Assembly: GCA_910577435.1 (NCBI GenBank)
Contig: CAJTLV010000002.1
Coordinates: forward strand, 306,900-370,899
Direction of reading: 5' to 3'
Length of the DNA: 64,000 bases
Origin: an uncultured Christensenella sp.
GTDB taxonomy: Bacteria; Bacillota; Clostridia; Christensenellales; Pumilibacteraceae
Part shown: positions 51,900-60,029 of the stretch, piece by piece
How the letters are laid out: the number at the start of each line of letters is the position of its first letter
How positions within the stretch are numbered: position 1 is the first letter of the stretch
Made by a program: the position numbers and the translations under genes
Notes under the pieces: generated by a model
Seen by the model: the letters and a program-made list of their open reading frames with translations, nothing else
Database searches by the model: none
Told to the model about the DNA's origin: nothing

Positions 51900-53687
51900 A
51901 TGAAAACCAAAACACAACCCAACGAAAATAAAAAGCGGGCGGCCACAGTCGCGCGGCTTATGCGCTATTTGAAGCCGCACTCCCCATTCGTCGCGCTCGC
52001 TTTTCTGTGCGCCGCGATCTCGTCTGCGGGGCAGATACTCGCGCCCGTCATCATCGGCCGCGCGGTCGGTTGCATAGTAGGCGCGGACGACGTGGATTTC
52101 GACAAACTCGCATTTTACGCGTGCATACTCGCCGGGATAATCGGCGCGGTTATGCTCTTTCAGTGGCTGATGAACCTTTGCGCACAGCGCGCGGCGTATC
52201 TCACCGTCCGCGACGCCCGACGCGACGGGTTCAAAGCGCTGATCGGCGCGCCGCTCGCCTATGTCGACTCGCACGCGCACGGCGATCTTTCGGCGCGGTT
52301 GTCCGTCGACGCCGACCAGATAGCCGACGGCGTAGTGCAGGGCGCGACCCAGATATTTACGGGCGTCGTGACGATCGCGGGCACGCTCGCGCTTATGATA
52401 AGCATTAACTATTACATCGCGCTCGCAGTCGCCGCGCTCACGCCGCTGTCGTTGCTCGTTTCATTCCTTGTCGCTCGCGGTTCGCACAAATACTTCACCG
52501 AACAGACCAAAGTACGCGGCGAGCTGTATCAAAAGGCGGAAGAAACGATCAAAAACCGCGCAATCGTCGCCGCATACGACTACGCCGACCGTGCGCAAGC
52601 CGACTTCGGCGCGACAAACGACACGCTGAGAGCGTGCGGATTCAAAGCTACGTTCTATTCGTCGCTCGTCAATCCGTCGACGCGGCTCATCAACTCGCTC
52701 GTGTATGCCGTCGCCGCGATAATGGGCGCGCTGTTCGCCATAAAAGATTCGGGCGGCGGAGCAATGGACGTCGGCAAGATAACCACGCTTTTGCTATTCG
52801 CCAACCAGTTCGCCCGTCCGCTCAACGAGATAACGGGCGTCATCACCGAGTTCCAGACCTCGCTCGCCGCCGCCAAACGCATTCTCGACCTTGCCGACGT
52901 TTCGCCGCAGGACGATGACGGCAAGGCGCTTGCCCCGAACGGCGAAGTAAAACTCGACGGCCTGTGCTTTTCTTACGATCCCGAAAAACCGCTCCTGAAA
53001 AACCTGAACCTCGACGTTCCGCAAGGCACGCGCGTCGCCATAGTCGGGCGCACGGGTTGCGGCAAGACGACGCTTATCAATCTGCTGATGCGGTTCTACG
53101 ACCCCGATTCGGGCGCTCTGCTTTTCGACGGGGTGAACTCGTCCGACATTAAGCGCAGCAGCGTGCGCGGCGCGTTCGGTATGGTGTTGCAGGACAGCTG
53201 GATATTCAAAGGCACCGTCGGCGAGAACATCGCCTACGGCAAACCCGACGCGACGGACGACGAAATAAAAGCCGCCGCCCGCGCCGCCTATATCGACGGG
53301 TGGATAGAGCGCCTGCCCGACGGATACGACACCGTGATAGACGACGGCGACGGGATCTCGCAGGGTCAGAAACAGCTTATCAACATCGCGCGCATAATGC
53401 TCACCGATCCCCCTATGCTCATACTCGACGAAGCGACGAGCAATATAGACACGCGCACCGAAAAACGCGTGCAGGCGGCGTTCGACAGTCTGCTCCGCCC
53501 GACCGACGGCAAAAAGAAAACGGGGTTCGTCGTCGCGCACCGTCTTTCCACGATCATCGATTCCGACCTAATTCTCGTAATGGACAAGGGCGAGATCATA
53601 GAACGCGGCACGCATACCGCGCTTCTCGCAAAAGGCGGCGCTTACGCCGAGCTGTACAATGCGCAGTTCGCGGCAAACGTAGCTTGA
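51900..53687 (+). CDS. ABC exporter half-transporter, subunit B (canonical ATP site)
   Basis: 595 residues. The ATG at 51900 follows AGGTG and gives a hydrophilic N-terminus before helix 1 (FVALAFLCAAISSAGQILAP). The preceding open frame is a shadow of subunit A. ATPase: Walker A GRTGCGKTTLINLLMRF, signature degenerate GISQGQKQLINIARIM, Walker B MLILDEATSNIDTRTE with the catalytic Glu near 512, switch His in VVAHRLSTI. Pairs with the protein encoded 32 bases upstream: together one full and one impaired ATP site, the TM287/288 arrangement. Closed by a terminator at 53736. Confidence 0.92.
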   Translation: MKTKTQPNENKKRAATVARLMRYLKPHSPFVALAFLCAAISSAGQILAPVIIGRAVGCIVGADDVDFDKLAFYACILAGIIGAVMLFQWLMNLCAQRAAYLTVRDARRDGFKALIGAPLAYVDSHAHGDLSARLSVDADQIADGVVQGATQIFTGVVTIAGTLALMISINYYIALAVAALTPLSLLVSFLVARGSHKYFTEQTKVRGELYQKAEETIKNRAIVAAYDYADRAQADFGATNDTLRACGFKATFYSSLVNPSTRLINSLVYAVAAIMGALFAIKDSGGGAMDVGKITTLLLFANQFARPLNEITGVITEFQTSLAAAKRILDLADVSPQDDDGKALAPNGEVKLDGLCFSYDPEKPLLKNLNLDVPQGTRVAIVGRTGCGKTTLINLLMRFYDPDSGALLFDGVNSSDIKRSSVRGAFGMVLQDSWIFKGTVGENIAYGKPDATDDEIKAAARAAYIDGWIERLPDGYDTVIDDGDGISQGQKQLINIARIMLTDPPMLILDEATSNIDTRTEKRVQAAFDSLLRPTDGKKKTGFVVAHRLSTIIDSDLILVMDKGEIIERGTHTALLAKGGAYAELYNAQFAANVA

Positions 53688-53735
53688 CGATTCGAATTCT
53701 CCTATCCCCTTAAATCGAACACGTACTTTAATCGG

Positions 53736-53765
53736 GCGCAACAATTCGGTAGTTGCGCTTTTTCT
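53736..53765 (+). terminator. Rho-independent terminator of the ABC exporter operon
   Basis: GCGCAAC (53736-53742) and GTTGCGC (53752-53758) around a 9-base loop, then TTTTTCTT. Confidence 0.8.
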
Positions 53766-53800
53766 TATGGGCGATGCGACCGCAGAATTTCGAATTATGC

Positions 53801-53829
53801 TTGACCTGCCGACGAAAATATTATATACT
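53801..53829 (+). promoter_or_regulatory. Promoter of the aldo/keto reductase operon
   Basis: TTGACC (53801-53806), 17-base spacer, TATACT (53824-53829), about 44 bases before the ATG at 53873. Leader contains ATAAGGAGAGAG, the ribosome site. Confidence 0.7.
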
Positions 53830-53872
53830 ATCAAGCACAAACTACGATCATTATATTATAAGGAGAGAGAAT

Positions 53873-55006
53873 ATGGTCTATAAAGAGTTCAAGGATAAAC
53901 GGCTGTCCGCGCTCGGTATGGGCGCTATGCGTTTGCCCGTAATCGACGGAAACGACGCGAAAATCGACGAAGCGGCGGTACAGACTATGGTAGACTACGC
54001 GATCGATCACGGCATTAATTACTTCGACACCGCGTGGGGCTATCACAACGGCAATTCCGAACTTGCGATGGGCAGAGCGCTCGCCCGCCACCCGCGCGAC
54101 AAGTTTTACCTTGCCGACAAGTTTCCCGGCTACGATCTCGGCAATATGGACAAGGTAAAGACCATATTCCCCAAACAGCTCGAAAAGTGCGGAGTGGACT
54201 ACTTCGATTTCTACCTCTTCCACAACGTATGCGAAGTGAACATAGACGCGTATCTCGACAATAAAAAGTACGGTGTGCGCGACTATCTGGTCAGAATGCG
54301 CGACGAAGGCAAGATCGAACATCTCGGCTTCTCCGTTCACGGCAGTTACGACGTGATGAAACGTTTCCTCGACGCATACGGCAAAGACGTAGAATTCTGC
54401 CAGATCCAACTCAATTACATAGACTACGATTTTCAGGACGCAAAGGCGAAAATCGAACTGTGCAAACAATACGGCCTGCCCGTATGGGTAATGGAACCGT
54501 TGCGCGGCGGCAGGTTGGCGACACTCCCGCCCGAGCAGACAGATGCTCTCAAAAAGCTCCGCCCCGACGAAACGGTGCCCGCGTGGGCGTTTCGCTTTAT
54601 ACAAACGATACCGACCGTCGGGGTGACTCTCTCCGGTATGTCTAACTTCGAACAGCTCAAAGCCAACATCGAAACGTTCGATACCGACAAGCCGCTCGTC
54701 CCCGCAGAGTGGGACGCGCTCATATCGGTAGGCAACTATCTGACTTCGGCAAGCACGGTGCCGTGCACGGCGTGTCGGTACTGCACGTCGCACTGCCCGC
54801 AAGGTCTCGACATCCCGTCGCTGTTATCGCTGTACAATGAGCACGCGTTCACAAAAGGCGGATTTCTCGCGCCGATGGCGCTGTCCGCACTGCCGCAGGA
54901 AAAACAACCGTCGGCTTGTCTCAACTGCAAAAGCTGCGAGGCGGTCTGTCCTCAGCAAATCAAAATCTCGAACACCCTCGCCGACTTCGTGAACCGACTC
55001 AATTAA
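53873..55006 (+). CDS. Aldo/keto reductase with C-terminal 4Fe-4S ferredoxin domain
   Basis: 377 residues. TIM-barrel AKR at about 1-290: GMGAMRLPV, Asp/Tyr of the catalytic tetrad in YFDTAWGYHNGNSE, His in HLGFSVHGSY. C-terminal domain with two clusters of Cys: CTACRYCTSHCPQGLDI (about 315) and CLNCKSCEAVCPQQIKI (about 355), the 2[4Fe-4S] pattern found in many anaerobe AKRs. Likely an NAD(P)H- or ferredoxin-linked reductase of unknown aldehydes or ketones. ATG at 53873 has AAGGAG. First gene of a short operon with DUF3737 and an aminotransferase. Confidence 0.92.
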   Translation: MVYKEFKDKRLSALGMGAMRLPVIDGNDAKIDEAAVQTMVDYAIDHGINYFDTAWGYHNGNSELAMGRALARHPRDKFYLADKFPGYDLGNMDKVKTIFPKQLEKCGVDYFDFYLFHNVCEVNIDAYLDNKKYGVRDYLVRMRDEGKIEHLGFSVHGSYDVMKRFLDAYGKDVEFCQIQLNYIDYDFQDAKAKIELCKQYGLPVWVMEPLRGGRLATLPPEQTDALKKLRPDETVPAWAFRFIQTIPTVGVTLSGMSNFEQLKANIETFDTDKPLVPAEWDALISVGNYLTSASTVPCTACRYCTSHCPQGLDIPSLLSLYNEHAFTKGGFLAPMALSALPQEKQPSACLNCKSCEAVCPQQIKISNTLADFVNRLN

Positions 55007-55030
55007 CGCCCCGACAACGGAGAAACACAA

Positions 55031-55879
55031 ATGAAGGAAATAAAACGCCGTATACTGACGGGCGAACGCGCGCTGTTCGCCGAACACGATCTCGATATAA
55101 CGGAATGCACGTTCGAAGCGGGAGAAAGTCCGCTCAAAGAGAGCCGCAACATCACGCTTGCCGAATGTTCGTTCAAGTGGAAATATCCGCTCTGGTACTC
55201 TTGCGACATAGCCGTAAAAAACAGCACGCTGTTCGAAACCGCGCGCGCCGGCATATGGTACACGCGCAATATCGAAATTTCGAACACGACGATAGAAGCG
55301 CCCAAAACATTCAGACGCAGTACCGCCGTATCGCTCGAAAACGTCTATTTGCCCAACGCGCAGGAGACGTTGTGGAACTGTGACCGCGTAAAAGCGAAAA
55401 ACGTTCACGCGCACGGCGCATACTTCGCTATGAACAGTTCGTTTATGGAATTCGACGGACTCGAACTCGTCGGCGACTACTCGTTCGACGGCGCGAAAAA
55501 CGTCGTGATCCGAAACAGCCGACTGCTCTCCAAAGACGCGTTTTGGAACAGCAAGGATATAACCGTATACAACTCATACATCGCGGGCGAATATCTCGGC
55601 TGGAATGCCGAAAATCTTACGCTGATCGACTGCACGATAGAAAGCCTGCAAGGTCTGTGTTATATAGAGAATCTCGTGATGAAAAACTGCAAGCTGATCA
55701 ACACGACGCTCGCTTTCGAATACTCGTCGGTCGACGCGGATATAACCGGAAAAATAGACAGCGTGCTCAACCCGAAAAGCGGCAAAATAACCGCCGACGA
55801 AATAGACGTTCTCACCGTTCAAAAGGACAGAGTAGACCCGTCTAAAACCGAAATTATTTGCAAAGCGAACAAGAAATGA
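55031..55879 (+). CDS. DUF3737 family protein
   Basis: 282 residues matching the DUF3737 family: repeats of about 20-25 residues forming a right-handed parallel beta-helix (ITLAECSFKWKYPLWYSCDI; IEISNTTIEAPKTFRRSTAV; DITVYNSYIAGEYLGWNAEN). No signal peptide. Short ladder motifs with Asn, Thr and Trp at regular positions resemble pentapeptide/SGL-type solenoids. No activity is known for the family. Its stop overlaps the start of the aminotransferase by ATGA. Ribosome site GGAG 11-14 bases before the ATG. Confidence 0.85.
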   Translation: MKEIKRRILTGERALFAEHDLDITECTFEAGESPLKESRNITLAECSFKWKYPLWYSCDIAVKNSTLFETARAGIWYTRNIEISNTTIEAPKTFRRSTAVSLENVYLPNAQETLWNCDRVKAKNVHAHGAYFAMNSSFMEFDGLELVGDYSFDGAKNVVIRNSRLLSKDAFWNSKDITVYNSYIAGEYLGWNAENLTLIDCTIESLQGLCYIENLVMKNCKLINTTLAFEYSSVDADITGKIDSVLNPKSGKITADEIDVLTVQKDRVDPSKTEIICKANKK

Positions 55880-57075
55880 CAAAACAAACGCAAAAATACG
55901 ATTTCGACACTCCTCTCGACAGGCGGAACACCGCCTCGCTCAAATGGGATGTGTCGGACGGCGAACTGCCTATGTGGGTGGCGGATATGGACTTTGCGAC
56001 TGCGCCGCAGATCGTAGATGCGGTGACTGCGCGGGCTAAACTCGGCGGGTTCGGTTACAACGTCATTCCCGACAAGTGGTACTCGGCGATCGTCGGGTGG
56101 TGGAAAGACCGACACGGGCTGAATATCGAAAAGAACGATCTGTGCTTCTGCACGGGCGTGTTGCCGGCTATATCCTGTCTCGTAAAACGGCTTTCAAACA
56201 TCGGCGACAACGTTATCGTTCAAACGCCGGTTTTCAACAACTTTTTCAACAGCATAGAAAATGCGGGACGGCACGCGCTCGAAAACAGACTTGCATATTC
56301 GGGCGGCAAGTACGAGATCGACTTCGCCGACCTCGAAGCGAAAATGGCGCTCCCCACTTCCACGCTGATGATACTGTGCAATCCGCACAATCCCATCGGT
56401 AAAATATGGTCGCGTGCGGAACTGAACGGGATAGCCGAACTTGCCGACAAGTACGGCATCACCGTAATATCGGACGAAATACACTGCGACCTGACCGAGC
56501 CGAACTGCGAATATGTGCCGTTCGCATCCGTTTCGGAAACGGCGAGCAATATAAGCATTACGTGTATATCGGCGAGCAAAACGTTCAGTCTTCCCGGACT
56601 CCAAGCCGCCGCCGTATTCGCACGTAACGCGCGGCTGCGAAACATAGCGGTGCGCGGACTGAACAGCGACGAACTCGCCGAACCCAACTGTTTCGCCGCC
56701 GACGCTACGGCAACGGCGTTTTCGGAATGCGCCGATTGGTTGGACGAGCTTCGCGAATACATTTCCTCAAACAGAAAGGCAACGGCTTTGTTTATCGCAA
56801 ACAAATTGCCCGAACTCCATACCGTCGTGCAAAACGCGACATATCTGATGTGGATCGACTGCTCCGAGATCACAAACGATTCCACCGCTCTGTGCGACTT
56901 TATCCGTCGCGAAACGGGGTTATTCCTGTCTCAAGGCGCGCAGTTTCGCGGCAACGGAAACCGCTTTGTCCGAATGAATATCGCCTGCCCCCGTTCGATA
57001 CTCGACGACGGACTGGACAGATTTTATCGCGGCGTAAAAGCGTATGAAGCCGCCGTTCGGAATACTTCATTATAG
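55876..57075 (+). CDS. PatB/MalY-type PLP aminotransferase (cystathionine beta-lyase-like)
   Basis: 399 residues, fold-type I. Starts at the ATG overlapping the DUF3737 stop. N-terminal signature ELPMWVADMDFATAPQIVDA, as in MalY/PatB. The PLP site includes NPHNPIG, SDEIHCDL and the lysine near residue 235 in CISASKTFSLPGLQ. Family members cleave cystathionine or cysteine conjugates, or transaminate; which applies here is open. The conserved Arg for carboxylate is in FVRMNIACPRSILDD. Third gene of the operon; no methionine or cysteine gene is adjacent. Confidence 0.9.
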   Translation: MTKQTQKYDFDTPLDRRNTASLKWDVSDGELPMWVADMDFATAPQIVDAVTARAKLGGFGYNVIPDKWYSAIVGWWKDRHGLNIEKNDLCFCTGVLPAISCLVKRLSNIGDNVIVQTPVFNNFFNSIENAGRHALENRLAYSGGKYEIDFADLEAKMALPTSTLMILCNPHNPIGKIWSRAELNGIAELADKYGITVISDEIHCDLTEPNCEYVPFASVSETASNISITCISASKTFSLPGLQAAAVFARNARLRNIAVRGLNSDELAEPNCFAADATATAFSECADWLDELREYISSNRKATALFIANKLPELHTVVQNATYLMWIDCSEITNDSTALCDFIRRETGLFLSQGAQFRGNGNRFVRMNIACPRSILDDGLDRFYRGVKAYEAAVRNTSL

Positions 57076-57110
57076 TTTGTATCGCAGTCGCTTTCGATTT
57101 TGCGCATAAG

Positions 57111-57140
57111 AAAAGAACCCGAATGATCGGGTTCTTTTTG
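57111..57140. terminator. Bidirectional rho-independent terminator
   Basis: GAACCCGA (57115-57122), loop ATGA, TCGGGTTC (57127-57134), with AAAA on the left and TTTTTG on the right. It ends the 53873-57075 operon and, from the other side, the small gene at 57157. Confidence 0.9.
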
Positions 57141-57156
57141 TTTTGCGATATTCAAA

Positions 57157-57390
57157 TTATCTGGTAAGTACGAGTCTGCCTTTGACAAGTACATAAATCA
57201 AGTCGATATAACCCAAAATTACGCCGGTAATCGGAATAATCGCGAGAATTACCTGTCCTATGCCGCCTTGCTTGTTGCAGAACGCCGATACACGGACGAT
57301 TATCTCAACCCACCAGTTGAGGCCGGGTATGATGAGCAGAATGAACTGCACGATCTTAGGCAAGCCCTGAAAACTCTTGTTAATTGACAT
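57157..57390 (-). CDS. Small hypothetical membrane protein
   Basis: 77 residues with two membrane segments (VQFILLIIPGLNWWVEIIVR; VILAIIPITGVILGYIDLIY) joined by a short hydrophilic turn with one Cys. Ribosome site GGAGGTAAAAAAG before the ATG. Not a confident member of the YqaE/Pmp3 or TM2 families, although the length and layout are alike. Own terminator at 57111-57140. The interval 57391-57582 upstream has nothing further that I can support. Confidence 0.75.
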   Translation of the reverse strand: MSINKSFQGLPKIVQFILLIIPGLNWWVEIIVRVSAFCNKQGGIGQVILAIIPITGVILGYIDLIYVLVKGRLVLTR

Positions 57391-57582
57391 CTTTTTTACC
57401 TCCGTTTTTAATATATGTATAATATCACGTTTGTATCATTAAATCAAGTGTTTTGTATAAACATTTTGCTGAATTTTCGCTAATTAAACATAATCGATTC
57501 AAAATTCGCAAACAGCCCGAACGAATGCGGAAATGCGCCGCCGCGCGACTCGAAATGATACATTCATAATTCCGAATTAAAC

Positions 57583-57611
57583 TTGACAGTATTCGCGCCT
57601 TATGGTATAAT
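57583..57611 (+). promoter_or_regulatory. Promoter of the GH3 gene, leaderless spacing
   Basis: TTGACA (57583-57588), 17-base spacer, TATAAT (57606-57611). The GTG start codon is at 57618, 7 bases on, so it coincides with the predicted +1. There is no Shine-Dalgarno sequence before it. Confidence 0.8.
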
Positions 57612-57617
57612 CCGTAT

Positions 57618-59966
57618 GTGGAAGAAGAAAAACTCGACATAGAGAAAATGCTCAAATCGCTCACGCTCGACGAAAAACTGCGTATGCTGTCGGGCGATAA
57701 ACTGTGGCACACATTCGGCGCCGCCGGGTTGCCGCGCGTCAGAATGTCGGACGGGCCTTGCGGTCTGCGCGCCGTAGGCGACGGCGCGGGCGCAACCGCC
57801 GCGCCTGCGACGTGTTTTCCCACTCCGTCTATGCTGGCAAACAGCTGGGATCCCGCGCTCTTATACGACGTAGGCGCGGCTATCGGTCGGGAGGCGACGG
57901 CGATGGGCGTCAATCTTCTGCTCGCACCCGGTATAAACGTCAAGCGCAATCCGCTCGGCGGACGCAATTTCGAATATTTTTCGGAAGATCCGTATTTATC
58001 GGGCACGCTGGGTGCGGCATTCGTCTCGGGCGTACAATCGACGGGCGTGGGCGCGTGTATAAAACATTTCGCTGCCAACAATCAGGAATCTTACAGAATG
58101 TATTCGGATTCGATCGTCGACCCACGCGCTCTGCGCGAGATTTATATAAAACCGTTCGAGATCGCGCTCGAAGCCGAGCCTGCCGCCGTAATGTGCGCCT
58201 ACAATAAACTGAACGGCGAATACTGTTCGCAGAATAAAACTCTGCTCACGGACGTCCTGCGCGACGAGCTTGGATTTAAGGGCATAACTTTGTCCGATTG
58301 GGGTGCGGTAAGAGACCGCGCAAAATCGCTCGCGGCGGGACTCGATCTCGAAATGCCCGATTCCAACGACATATTCGAACAGAACCTGAAAGACGGATTG
58401 CGCGACGGCATTATAACCGAAACGGACGTAGACAACGCCGTTCGCCGCATTCTGGAACTTATAGATAACGTCTATCTGGAACCGCGCGGCGATTTCGACG
58501 ACGACGCCAACGACAGGCTTAGCTATAACGCCGCCGCCGCGAGCGTTGTTCTGCTGAAAAACGACGGCGGATTTTTGCCGCTCACCCGCGACAAGAAGCT
58601 CGCGGTTATGGGCGCACTTGCGGAAAACTGCCCGTATCAGGGCGGCGGAAGTTCGCACGTGACGGCACTGAGACAGATCTCGCCGCTCGACGCATTCACC
58701 AAGCGCGGGCTGGAAGTCACTTACTTCCCCGCCTACTCGACGGACGCGAAAGAAAACGCCAAACTGTACGAAGCGGCGCTCGACGGCGCAAAAAAATTCG
58801 ATGCGTGCGTAGTATTCGCGGGCGTGCCTTCTCCTGCGGAAGGTGTGGATCGCGAGAGCTTGGAGCTTCCGCCCGAACAGAATAAACTGATCGACGGTCT
58901 TACGGCGGCGGGACATCGGGTAGTAGTCGTTTTGACCTCGCCCGGTCCCGTGCGTATGGCTTGGGTCAACCGCGTGCGCGCAATATTATACAACGGACTG
59001 AACGGTCCGAACGGCGCGCTTGCCGCCGTCGACGTGCTTTGCGGCAGGATCAATCCGCGCGGCAGGCTTGCCGAGACATTTCCCGTCGAGTACGAGGATT
59101 TCGGCGCGGACTTCGGCGGATTACGCACACTCTACCGCGAAAGCATTTTCGTCGGCTACCGCTATTACGACGCGACCGAACGCCCCGTTCTTTTCCCGTT
59201 CGGACACGGGCTGTCGTTCAGCAACGTCACATACGACGATATGCGCGTAAAGCGGCTCGGCGACAACGCGTTCGATGTGACCGTGACCCTTACAAACCGC
59301 TCGGCGCGCGACGCATATGAGACAGTTCAAATATACGTATCGGACAGAACCGGACGGATAATGTGTCCGCGAAAACAGCTGGCAAGCTATAAAAAAGTAC
59401 ATATCGAGGGAATGACCGCGACTACGGTCACGGTGCATTTGGATAAACGCGCATTCGAATTCTTCGATCCAGAAACGAACAGGTTCGCGGCCTGCGACGG
59501 CGAATTCAAAATTATGGCGGCAGCGTCCGCCGCCGACGTAAAAAAGCAGATCAGCGTCAAAGCGGACGGCAACTTCGTCGGCAAAATCGAATACCCCGAT
59601 TGCTACAAGTCCCCTCTTCGCGGCAACATTGCGGACGACGATTTCGCCGCGCTGTACGGCGCGCCGTTGCCGGCCGACGCACCGCGCCCGACAAAAGGCG
59701 AATTTACTCTCGACAGTTGTCTGTACGATATGCGCAAAAGCTCCATAGTGAAAATCATAATACGCTCGATCAAGCGCCAAGCGAAATCGGTTGCGCCCGT
59801 CGGGTCGCCCGATTATAATTCTTATTTGCATTCGTCGCTGTTTACTCCGCTGTGCGGAGTGGCGTCGATGTCGGACGGCGCGATTTCGCCCGACCGCGCG
59901 CGCGGCATAGTCGAGTTTGCAAACGGCAACTACGCGAAAGGTCTCAAACTCTTGATGAAGAAGTAA
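57618..59966 (+). CDS. GH3 beta-glucosidase
   Basis: 782 residues, starting at GTG. No signal peptide, so cytoplasmic. GH3 N-domain with GPCGLRAVGD (about 40), NLLLAPGINVKRNPLGGRNF, CIKHFAANNQESYRM and nucleophile Asp near 227 in GITLSDWGAV. C-domain with VVFAGVPSPAEGVDRESLEL, and a fibronectin-III-like end (VTVTLTNRSARDAYETVQIY). It hydrolyses beta-1,4- or beta-1,3-gluco-oligosaccharides or aryl glucosides imported by unseen transporters. The C-terminal 120 residues after FN3 are basic (IRSIKRQAKSVAPV) and lack a recognised domain. Downstream gene starts 63 bases later. Confidence 0.93.
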   Translation: MEEEKLDIEKMLKSLTLDEKLRMLSGDKLWHTFGAAGLPRVRMSDGPCGLRAVGDGAGATAAPATCFPTPSMLANSWDPALLYDVGAAIGREATAMGVNLLLAPGINVKRNPLGGRNFEYFSEDPYLSGTLGAAFVSGVQSTGVGACIKHFAANNQESYRMYSDSIVDPRALREIYIKPFEIALEAEPAAVMCAYNKLNGEYCSQNKTLLTDVLRDELGFKGITLSDWGAVRDRAKSLAAGLDLEMPDSNDIFEQNLKDGLRDGIITETDVDNAVRRILELIDNVYLEPRGDFDDDANDRLSYNAAAASVVLLKNDGGFLPLTRDKKLAVMGALAENCPYQGGGSSHVTALRQISPLDAFTKRGLEVTYFPAYSTDAKENAKLYEAALDGAKKFDACVVFAGVPSPAEGVDRESLELPPEQNKLIDGLTAAGHRVVVVLTSPGPVRMAWVNRVRAILYNGLNGPNGALAAVDVLCGRINPRGRLAETFPVEYEDFGADFGGLRTLYRESIFVGYRYYDATERPVLFPFGHGLSFSNVTYDDMRVKRLGDNAFDVTVTLTNRSARDAYETVQIYVSDRTGRIMCPRKQLASYKKVHIEGMTATTVTVHLDKRAFEFFDPETNRFAACDGEFKIMAAASAADVKKQISVKADGNFVGKIEYPDCYKSPLRGNIADDDFAALYGAPLPADAPRPTKGEFTLDSCLYDMRKSSIVKIIIRSIKRQAKSVAPVGSPDYNSYLHSSLFTPLCGVASMSDGAISPDRARGIVEFANGNYAKGLKLLMKK

Positions 59967-60029
59967 TGCGACGGTCAAACCGCCGCCGTTCCGCGCTCCG
60001 CATCCCGAATAGTTTTATACGGAGAAAAT

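Noticed and set aside
57157..57390. Assignment of the small membrane protein to YqaE/Pmp3
   Set aside because: Length and two-helix layout are similar, but the conserved motif of that family is not evident.
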